A DNA stretch of 64,000 nucleotides, taken from positions 7,071,809 to 7,135,808 of the forward strand of contig NC_054713.1 of assembly GCF_016097555.1 (NCBI RefSeq). Reading direction: 5' to 3'. The notes below the pieces were generated by a model. It was not told where the DNA came from. It saw only the letters and a program-made list of their open reading frames with translations, and did not search any database. This stretch comes from Gigantopelta aegis (lineage: Eukaryota > Mollusca > Gastropoda > Neomphalida > Peltospiridae). A program made the translations under genes and the position numbers. Below, one piece after another: positions 57,000 through 64,000 of the stretch (position 1 is the stretch's first letter; each line of letters starts with the position of its first letter).

Positions 57000-57060
57000 A
57001 AATATATTTTTAATAATAATAATATTAATAATAATAATTTGTCAGAAAAAGAAGAAGAAG
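56130..57060 (+). repeat. Dispersed repeat R1
   Basis: CGGTGCACGACGAATGACGC, GTAATAACGTGTGGATTTTA, GACCCATGTGCCGAAACAG and TTCCTAGACTTCAACTG match 35095-36000. A T-run (56668-56685), a tail-B SINE scrap (56733-56803) and AAT/ATT microsatellites (56840-57040) are included. Confidence 0.65.
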
Positions 57061-57065
57061 AAAAA

Positions 57066-57341
57066 AAGGATCGATTCCCGTTGGTGAGCCCATTGGGCTA
57101 TTTCTCGTTCCAACCAGTGCTCCACAACTGGCGTAACAAAGCCGTGGTATGTACCATCCTGTCTGTGGGATGGTGCATATAAAAGGGTCCTTGCTGCTAA
57201 TCGAAAAGAGTAGCCTATAAAGTGGAGACAGTGGGTTTGAACTCTCAATATACGTGCGGTCCTTAACCACATGTCCGACGCCATAAAACCGTAAATAAAA
57301 TTTGTTGAGTGCGTTGTTAAATAAAACATTTCTTACCTTCC
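57066..57341 (+). repeat. SINE, head A / tail A
   Basis: It enters at the B box (GGATCGATTCCCGTTGG) after AAG units. Body and A tail are complete to AAATAAAACATTTCTTACC. Confidence 0.85.
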
Positions 57342-57448
57342 TGTCTCTAAGACTATATGTCAACTTTATTAAATGTTTGACATCCAACAGCCGGTTATTA
57401 ATAAATCAATGTGCTCTAGTGGTGTCGTTAAGCAAAACAAATTTTAAC
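57342..57448 (+). repeat. SINE tail B fragment directly behind a tail A
   Basis: TCTCTAAGACTATATGTCAA through GTGTCGTTAAGCAAAAC. It could be a separate truncated insertion or a host SINE into which the previous one inserted. Confidence 0.75.
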
Positions 57449-57580
57449 TTTCTTTCAGTAAAATCAAAGCTATTTTGTATGTGATGAATATTTATAGATT
57501 CATCGTTTTAAGTAACTCATCAAAGAACAAATTTGCATAAAATTATTTTAATTGTTTCTACAAGGAACACTAAACTAAAG

Positions 57581-57856
57581 GCGCCGGGATTTAGCTCAGT
57601 CGGTCGAGTTCTCGCTTGAGGTGCTTGCGTCGCAGGATCGAACCACCTCAGTGGATCCGTTCCACTGACTGTTTTTTTTTTCTCGTTCCAACCAGTGCAC
57701 CACTACTGGTAAAAGGCTGTGATTTGTGCATATAAAAGATCCCTTGCTTCATTAAGGGTTTCTTCTATAGTCAGAATTACCAAATGTTTGACATCCAATA
57801 GCCGATGATTAATGTATCAATGTGTTCTAGTGGTGTCGTTAAACAAAACAAACTTT
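57581..57856 (+). repeat. SINE, head C / tail B, reference copy with target duplication
   Basis: A 276-bp insertion is flanked by ACTAAACTAAAG (57569-57580 and 57857-57868). The head has GGATTTAGCTCAGTCGGTCG (A box), and TCGCAGGATCGAACC (B box). Related R1 sequence at 35872 shows a similar uninterrupted site (ACACTAAACTAGAGACCC). Confidence 0.95.
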
Positions 57857-57900
57857 ACTAAACTAAAGACCCATGGACCTAAACAGTCACCTGAGTAAAA

Positions 57901-58590
57901 TACCAAAAAGTGTCATTAATTTTGATTTAGCAGTCATCATTGCTCGAATGGATCACTATTACGGCCCGTGGTTATAAAGCTTTACTCTTAAGACGCACGC
58001 TGAAGTCCCATACTCTCCCTCCCGCCCCGGAGTCGGTCACTGGCGAAGTCAGAGGCTGAATCCGGGGTGGGCGTGCCTGAACCTTTGTGGATAGGGGCAC
58101 GTAAAAAGAGTTTCCCAGTTTCCCAGTCCCATACTCTATTATTGAGTGCTACGCATGGGCGGATCCAAGGGGGGGGGGGGGACCAGGGGGACGCGTCCCC
58201 CCAAAAAATTGTTCAAGTGCCCTCAAAATGTCCAAGTGCCCTTTTTGTTTGTAGAATTTTTTTTTTTTTAAGTAAACAATAATTATATTGTAGATAAATG
58301 AAATCAAGATTTTCGTGTACATGCGCAAGCTTGCAGATATGTGTCTGTGTTATTGAGTCTCAATGGGGCCCCATTGAGGTTCTAACGCGAGTGACGCCAA
58401 TTTACTTCATTATTGCTAGTATATTATGACGTAGAACTGTAGGAATTCATATTAATTGTAAATATCAAAACTTATAGTAAGGTGCCCTTTTGACGAGTCA
58501 ATGTGCCCTTCTTTTTTGGTCCCCCCCCCCCTAAAAATATTTCCTGGATCCGCCCATGCTACGTATAATCAAACGATAAAGGTGGCGAGC
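57901..58590 (+). repeat. Dispersed repeat R3, split by two insertions
   Basis: GATTGCTCGAATGGATCAC at 57948 and AATCAAACGATAAAGGTGG at about 58567 are the two ends. An R4-type tail piece (58018-58110) and a MITE (58153-58559) lie between them. Confidence 0.65.
58153..58559. mobile_element. MITE with terminal inverted repeats, 407 bp
   Basis: It begins GCATGGGCGGATCCA and ends TGGATCCGCCCATGC. The flanks show TAC on both sides (58150-58152 and 58560-58562), and the related R3 copy at 34237 has the uninterrupted GTGCTACGAATAATC. G- and C-runs lie just inside each end. No frame of note. A 3-bp duplication would suit PIF/Harbinger- or CACTA-like elements; the family is unresolved. Confidence 0.8.
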
Positions 58591-58597
58591 GCTCTCT

Positions 58598-58991
<394 letters not shown>

Positions 58992-59425
58992 ATGTCTTGC
59001 AATGGCCCGCGTTAATCTAAAACAACTGCAAGACAAGCTGTTATTTACTAATTCCATTTCTTCCCTTTTGAAAATATAAACAAAAACAATTATAAAAAGA
59101 AATAGAAAGCTTTATTAAAAAAATACAAATTTGAAACAATGTCATTAATTTTCGTAAATCTCACAAATAAATTTAGTTTCCAAAAATATATTTCAAAATA
59201 TATACCTTCGAGTAACGCTATTAGAATTTACTTGCAATTAAATTCGTCCAAAATGTCAAAATTAGTCAGTGTTTATCCCAAAGACTAGCATAAATAATGT
59301 TTCTTCTTTCACTGACAAATCCAACTTGAATTTTGTTCGTCACACCCAAAACTGAAAATTAAACTTGAAAGGTTTGACGAAGAGACATTGTCTTCCAATA
59401 CAAAAACTAGACTACAAAAATCTAT

Positions 59426-61210
59426 CTACAATGGGATTCTGGCTGCAGGATCATTAAAAGTTTCTGACAGAAGTTCCTCAAGGAATGTATTCATGTCTCC
59501 ATCACATGTATCCACAGACAGAGTCCCCATACCGTTCACTGACGTATCTACACCAACCATTGCCTCGTCTGGAAAATAATAATCTATTGTAGTATCGTCG
59601 TTGACCGATGATGATGTCTGCATCTGAAGATCGTGTCTCTCGTTCCCTCCCGCGTGTAAGACACATAATGACTCGTCTCGTCTGGTCGAATCGTGGTCTG
59701 CTGTTGAGGGTAAAGGAGATGCTTCCCAGTTACAAGGAATCCTTAGTTCTTTTTCAGTTGTTTGTGTGTCTGTCAATGGTGGTTGAAATATCAAGTCTTG
59801 GTTTTTATTGATCGTTTCCAAGCACTTATTTAATAACGAATTTAGATCTTTGAGAGCTGTGTTAGCTAAACGAGTCTGATCATCGTAGGAACTTATTCGT
59901 TCACTTTCTCGTCTGCTTCCAGGGTTGGCTCTTGTCGTTAGGTAGGATAGGTGTGATGGAATCCGCTCTGTAGAAATAGCTGATGGACTTTGGCCTTTGT
60001 CCACATCGAATGGACTTTGGTCTATACTCAAATGGAATGCACTTTGTTCCACAGAAATCGGAAGTGGACTTTGGTCTGCAAAAATGTGAGAATGTTTTCG
60101 TTCTGTAGAAATCGGAGATGGATATTGTTCTGTAGCTACATGGAATGGACTTTGGTCTGTAGAGATCCGAGATGGACTTTGGTCTGTAGAATTGTGAAAT
60201 GGACTTGTATCTGTTGTTACGCTGGATGAAGCCTCGTCTGTAAAAACATGTGAGGGACTTTGAGCTGTGGAAACATGTATTGGACTTTGTGCTGTACAAA
60301 TATATGATGGACATTGATCTAATGGGCTCTGATCTGTTGAAACATGTGATGGACTTTGAGCTGTGGAAACATGTGATGGACTTTGTGTTGTGCAACTATG
60401 TGATGGACACTGATCTAATGGACTCTGATCTGTTGAAACATGTGATGGACTTTGATCTGTTGAACCATGTGATGGACTTTGATCTGTGGAAGCATGTGAT
60501 GGACTTGGAATGTTAGACAGACAGAATTGACTTGAATCTGCCGATGGGGTGGACAGAAATCGTTGGTCTGTTGACGAGCTCGATGTAAATGATTCATTAT
60601 CTGTTGACGAGAAATCCATCAGTTCTGGTAATATTGGCAAACTCGCACCATCAGTGCAGATGGCAGCACACATTCCCTTAGATGAACTTTCTTCTTTTGG
60701 AGAGCCTAACGTTCCTAAGCATCGAAATTTCTCACTTAGTTCCTTAATTTTGTTCATAATTTGTTGCTCGTTCTGAAGTCGTCTGTCCATCTCTATTTCG
60801 TCCTCGCCAGAAAGGGCATCATGCATCTGGACACCTTGCAAAAAATGTTGCAGACATTTTCGAATGTGTACCTGTTTCCTTAGATCCTTCAATTTTTCTG
60901 GATCTTTGCCTTCACTGATGTAGGAATTTAGGACTTTGACTTCATGCAGATACATATCTGGAACTTTATTCAGCTGCAAACAGCGTGGAATGTCAACTTT
61001 GAGTTTTTCTTCTATTTTCTCTTGATTTGGTTTTCTCCTACTCTTTGGATCTCCGTTGTTTGGATCGTCCCACCTGGACTCTTTCCCTTTCGTCTTCCAC
61101 TTAGCCTTGCGAGGTCGATCCTGCAGCCAGACCTCCGTCAGAGAGTATATCGCCCGCAAATAGTCAAGAGTTCGAATCGGCTCAATGGCCGATTTCACAG
61201 TTTTGAACAT
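59426..61210 (-). CDS. Paralogue 5 of the five-member family, with 9-residue repeats
   Basis: This frame of 594 codons is collinear with paralogue 4 and starts at the same MFKTVKSA. The upstream in-frame TAG is at the same distance. DYLR is at 16-19, DPNN 49-52, KVP 82-84, EVK 90-92 and GK 101-102. The repeat region is closer to a regular STDQSPSHV pattern than in paralogue 4 (STDQSPSHGSTDQSPSHV). The C-terminus (DTSVNGMGTLSVDTCDGD, then NTFLEELLSETFNDPAA) is acidic. High identity over the gene, leader and flanks, at a constant offset of about 7.06 kb, shows a recent tandem duplication. Substitutions are spread over the protein without stops, so both copies may be working genes. Confidence 0.75.
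   Translation of the reverse strand: MFKTVKSAIEPIRTLDYLRAIYSLTEVWLQDRPRKAKWKTKGKESRWDDPNNGDPKSRRKPNQEKIEEKLKVDIPRCLQLNKVPDMYLHEVKVLNSYISEGKDPEKLKDLRKQVHIRKCLQHFLQGVQMHDALSGEDEIEMDRRLQNEQQIMNKIKELSEKFRCLGTLGSPKEESSSKGMCAAICTDGASLPILPELMDFSSTDNESFTSSSSTDQRFLSTPSADSSQFCLSNIPSPSHASTDQSPSHGSTDQSPSHVSTDQSPLDQCPSHSCTTQSPSHVSTAQSPSHVSTDQSPLDQCPSYICTAQSPIHVSTAQSPSHVFTDEASSSVTTDTSPFHNSTDQSPSRISTDQSPFHVATEQYPSPISTERKHSHIFADQSPLPISVEQSAFHLSIDQSPFDVDKGQSPSAISTERIPSHLSYLTTRANPGSRRESERISSYDDQTRLANTALKDLNSLLNKCLETINKNQDLIFQPPLTDTQTTEKELRIPCNWEASPLPSTADHDSTRRDESLCVLHAGGNERHDLQMQTSSSVNDDTTIDYYFPDEAMVGVDTSVNGMGTLSVDTCDGDMNTFLEELLSETFNDPAARIPL
59980..60520 (-). repeat. 27-bp coding tandem repeat of paralogue 5
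   Basis: It has the same unit as in paralogue 4, again with two longer DQSPLDQCPS units. The upstream-most units are more alike here than in paralogue 4. Confidence 0.8.
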
Positions 61211-61309
61211 TGCAGACTATTAGTTTTTTTGGGGGGGTTTTCAATACAGAAATAATAAAAAAAACACCACACAAGGAGTTCAATTAACTCCTCTGGAGGG
61301 AACGCAGCC

Positions 61310-61522
61310 TTATAGCAATATCTTGTCGTATTTCTCGTTTACGTTTCGTATGCGATCGCAGCTGTGGCCTCCCGGGCAGACTAATACTTTAGATATATAG
61401 TCCCCCATGCCGTCGACGTAGTGGAGGCATCGTCTAGGCATGATGTGGCGCTGCAGCCTGGTCCGCAGTGACCGCCCGGGGTCTGGTCTGCCGGCGATGT
61501 CCCCTCCGACGTCGGTCCCCAT
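61310..61522 (-). CDS. Leader frame of paralogue 5
   Basis: There are 70 codons: MGTDVGGDIAGRPDPGRSLR, MPRRCLHYVDGMGDYISK, then VLVCPGGHSCDRIRNVNEKY and a stop 100 bp before the main ATG. It is the longest leader. The HSCDRIRN part has a DNA counterpart after the leader of paralogue 3 (GGCCACAGCTGCGA), so homology between the two gene groups extends beyond HYVDGMGDY. Confidence 0.5.
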   Translation of the reverse strand: MGTDVGGDIAGRPDPGRSLRTRLQRHIMPRRCLHYVDGMGDYISKVLVCPGGHSCDRIRNVNEKYDKILL

Positions 61523-61639
61523 CTGCATCCCGAGACCCGCCCCTCTTGCGTCCGGTGCTGTTGTTCTGCATCGGGAGTGAAATGCCATCACATTCCAGAT
61601 TTCTAAAAAAGAAAAAGAAAAAACCCCTAAATACATAGA

Positions 61640-61872
61640 AACCTCTCAAAACCGGACCATCTGTAAACCGGAATTCCCCGTAAACCGGTGTCACATATAA
61701 TTTGCACTCCCGTGGATTTGCATTTTCTAAACGATTGCACAATGTGAACATATTGAACTACATTTTGTTTTTTACTAATACTAATACAAAATCAAATATA
61801 GAAGTGTGATTGACTAAGGTTACCTAGCCTAGCACTTGTTTAATATTTTGTGTTTATTTAACCAATGGTAAA
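61640..61872. other. Upstream flank of paralogue 5, unlike that of paralogue 4
   Basis: The tandem duplication ends near 61655, where AAACCGGACC gives way to TAAACCGGAATTCC and GTAAACCGGTGTC repeats. No gene or known repeat is seen. Confidence 0.4.
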
Positions 61873-62302
61873 AAGTTTAAAGTGTGTTTTGTTTAACGAC
61901 GCCACTAGAGCACTTTGATTTTTTTTAATCATCGGCAATTGGATGTCAAATGTACACTGACATTTCATTGTAAATCTATACTGATGGTAAAATTTGGTAA
62001 TTTTGACATTTATTATTAGAGAAGAAACCCACTACATTTTGTTTTCCTTTAGTAGCAAGGGATCTTATATTCACCTTTCTTTTTTTCTCTCGTTAAAACC
62101 AGTGCACCGTAACTGGTTAAAGGCCGTGGTATGTTCTTCCGTCTGTGGGAAAGTGCATATAAAAGATCCCTTGCTGCTAATGGGAAAATGTAGCGGGTTT
62201 CCTCTGATGACTACGTGTGAGAATTACCAAATGTTTGACATTCAGTAGCGATGATTAATTAATCAATGTGCTCTAGTGGTGTTGTTAAAGAAAACAAACA
62301 CA
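61873..62302. repeat. Two opposed SINE pieces (minus tail B; plus head C body / tail B)
   Basis: GTTTTGTTTAACGACGCCAC to GTAGCAAGGGATC (minus strand, interrupted near 61950-61990) is followed by a plus-strand body from CTCGTTAAAACCAGTGCACC to GTGTTGTTAAAG. Confidence 0.75.
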
Positions 62303-62314
62303 TCTTTTCAATAT

Positions 62315-62463
62315 TCACCATCCCAAAAACAGGATTGCACATAATACGGCCTTTGGTATACCAGTGGTGGTGCACAATTGCCCAATGAGTTCACTGACGG
62401 GGATCGATCCTAGGCCGACTGCAGATCAGGCGAGCGCTTTACCACTCGGCTATGTTCCGCCCT
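62315..62463 (-). repeat. SINE head A + body
   Basis: The reverse complement runs from GGGCGGAACATAGCCGAGTG through box B GGCCTAGGATCGATCC to the body. The tail is missing. Confidence 0.8.
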
Positions 62464-62940
62464 ATTATTCAGGATTGCGATCGATCGCTGGAAGGCCGTC
62501 ACCCCACCGAGTAGTGACCAACCAGCCAAGGCCCGGCCTTCCGCGACCGCCCGAGGCAGGGACGCCGCCTGGAGCCTAGCCATCTCCAAGATCAAGGGCC
62601 AGTACGCTCGATACTTGGTCGGGGACACCTCGGACACCAGCTCACTGCCGGGAGGCATTCTTGAGGGCAACTTTAAGAAGTTTCCTGACGGACTTGAGTG
62701 TGCCATCCACGCCATGGAACTACGAGACGGGAAGTTTGGACTTGGTGACGTCGCGCCGAGATGATCTCTACAGACAGGGAATACTCTTCGAAGACATGGA
62801 CAACTACACCGTCCACAGAGTACTGAAGATCATCGCCGGCGCCCATTACGTCGAGCTAGCTAAAACCTTGCTAGCCCACCGTTGGAGGAAACTGGTGCCA
62901 CAGTTCAACGCCAAGCACTTCATCTCGTCCTCGTAGTCGC
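62464..62940 (+). pseudogene. GC-rich protein-like remnant of an unclassified element
   Basis: About 475 bp is much richer in GC than its surroundings. The last part (about 62770-62936) encodes LFEDMDNYTVHRVLKIIAG, then HYVELAKTLLAHRWR, and a stop. It is followed by an R4 tail repeat, as expected of a retroelement 3' end. The coding part is broken. I do not recognise the protein. Confidence 0.4.
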
Positions 62941-62959
62941 CAACCGTTCCAAGGGCTTA

Positions 62960-63110
62960 GTTGGACTTTAAAATGTTTGGCCGGCATTAAATGTTTTTTT
63001 TTGTTTTGTTTTTTTGGGGTTTTTTTTGTAAACAGTCCGACGCACTTTATTTTGGCAGCCCGTCTAAATTGCTCAAATTCCACCAAATTGCTCAAATCAC
63101 ATTAAAACCC
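62960..63110 (+). repeat. 3'-tail-like repeat R4
   Basis: TTGGACTTTAAAATGTTTGG, AACAGTCCGACGC and CCCGTCTAAATTGCTCAAAT match 17205-17320. It directly follows the coding remnant. Confidence 0.55.
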
Positions 63111-63237
63111 TATCGGTCGAGGACACTTAAATTTTTGTCCAGACATGAGTTGTATGAATGAGCTCATTTTGGCTTTAGATCTTTGACCTAACTACTAAAT
63201 TCGTATTCCAAATTCCGCCCACCTTAAACTCCCCCCC

Positions 63238-63276
63238 CCCCCCCCCACCACCACCACCACCACCACCACCACCACC
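63238..63276. repeat. C-run and (CCA)n microsatellite
   Basis: About 18 C followed by ACC units. Confidence 0.95.
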
Positions 63277-63282
63277 GGCCCG

Positions 63283-63640
63283 GACCATATAGATCGGACT
63301 TTAAACTTTTAGACATCCGTTCAAAATTATATGTCTAAATTATTCTTTTTTTAATATTATTAAATAGTCCGATCCTCTCTTATTTATTTTTGGACTGTCC
63401 ATCTAAAATGCACCAAATTCTTTTTATTTTTGGCTTGTAACTTTTTATTTAATTTTTTTTAAATTCTATTAACTTTTTTACTAATAGCTATTTTCAAAAT
63501 TCTGCCGTTTTTCAACTCTATCCTCCCCCCATCCCGAGTCAGGCCACCGACCTTATCGGAGGTCGGACTCTGGATGGGCGTGTTCGAAACCCTAGTGGTA
63601 TATGGACACGTTAAATTGTTATCTATCTATCTATCTATCG
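63283..63640 (+). repeat. 3'-tail-like repeat R4 ending in (TATC)n
   Basis: GATCGGACTTTAAACTTTTA, AATAGTCCGATCC, ACTCTGGATGGGCGTG and GGACACGTTAAATTG are followed by TATC units. A terminal short tandem repeat is common at the 3' end of RTE/CR1-like LINEs. Confidence 0.5.
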
Positions 63641-63896
63641 ATCGCTGGACTGGTTTTTGCACCTAACGATAGATGAATGTGATATGAATGAAAACAATAG
63701 TACCAGTCTATTAAAAAACAAATAGTACCAGTCTGACAGTTCCTTCTTAGCATGCCACACAGAACCTATTTGCATTATTGTTACGCCCCCATCCCCCATC
63801 CCCCACCCCATCATTAAACCATGCTAGATGAGCGCCAGTATTGCTTGTAGCGTGTAAAACAATAGTTAAAGTGTGTTTAACCGATGGCAGAAAGTT
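63641..63896. other. Spacer, nothing recognised
   Basis: A short AATAGTACCAGTCT duplication occurs at 63698-63735. No gene. Confidence 0.4.
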
Positions 63897-63962
63897 TAAA
63901 GTTTGTTTTGTTTAACGACATCACTAGAGCACATTGATTTCTCAATCATCGGCTATTGGATA
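63897..63962 (-). repeat. SINE tail B fragment at the window end
   Basis: GTTTGTTTTGTTTAACGACA to CAATCATCGGCTATTGGA is the 3' end of tail B in reverse, and the rest is missing. Confidence 0.7.
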
Positions 63963-64000
63963 AAAAAAACAGTGGCGTAGGAAGGTGCCAAAAAGTGGGA

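Noticed and set aside
57581-57660. Functional tRNA gene
   Set aside because: A- and B-box-like sequences are present, but there is no cloverleaf, and the body and tail of a SINE follow with a target duplication.

Overview
The window is animal nuclear DNA that is rich in repeats and poor in genes. The best guess is a mollusc, probably a gastropod. The reasons are dozens of copies of tRNA-derived SINEs with a body shared between families (recalled from mollusc genomes, not checked), very many CT/GA, CA/GT and TA microsatellites, long homopolymer runs, and no prokaryotic features. No rRNA or intact tRNA gene was found.

The only convincing host genes are five paralogues, all on the minus strand, at 4047-5471, 20432-22042, 38322-39854, 52362-54146 and 59426-61210. 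Each is one uninterrupted frame of about 470-595 codons. Each has a conserved basic N-terminal region (DYLR, a W-rich stretch, DPNN, KVP, EVKA and GK motifs), a long Ser/Thr-rich probably disordered middle, and an acidic, aromatic C-terminus. I do not recognise the N-terminal domain. About 60-320 bp upstream of each start lies a short second frame. Four of the five encode HYVDGMGDY, with differences at synonymous sites. Copies 4 and 5 are a recent tandem pair about 7.06 kb apart and carry degenerate 9-residue SPSHVSTDQ-like repeats. Copies 2 and 3 belong to a segmental duplication (about 20.1-23.7 kb and 37.9-41.8 kb).

The space between genes is nested mobile DNA. At 8.3-14.0 kb is a fossil Ty3/gypsy-type LTR element on the minus strand. 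Its integrase-like part precedes RT and RNase H, an order typical of Gmr1-like elements. A related solo LTR at 43.7-44.9 kb has a 5-bp target duplication. At 23.807-32.928 kb is a 9.1-kb foldback element with 108 identical terminal base pairs in inverted orientation, a 9-bp target duplication and inverted arrays of a roughly 324-bp unit. It abuts a perfect 52-bp-stem hairpin and is absent from the paralogous segment at about 41.72 kb. Several further short foldback elements, a TIR MITE, a decayed Tc1/mariner copy, a 5'-truncated LINE, and SINE families built from at least three tRNA-like heads and three tails fill most of the rest.

How the genes work together cannot be read from the sequence. 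The cluster looks like a fast-diverging tandem family; a role in transcriptional control (basic domain plus acidic tail) is inference only.
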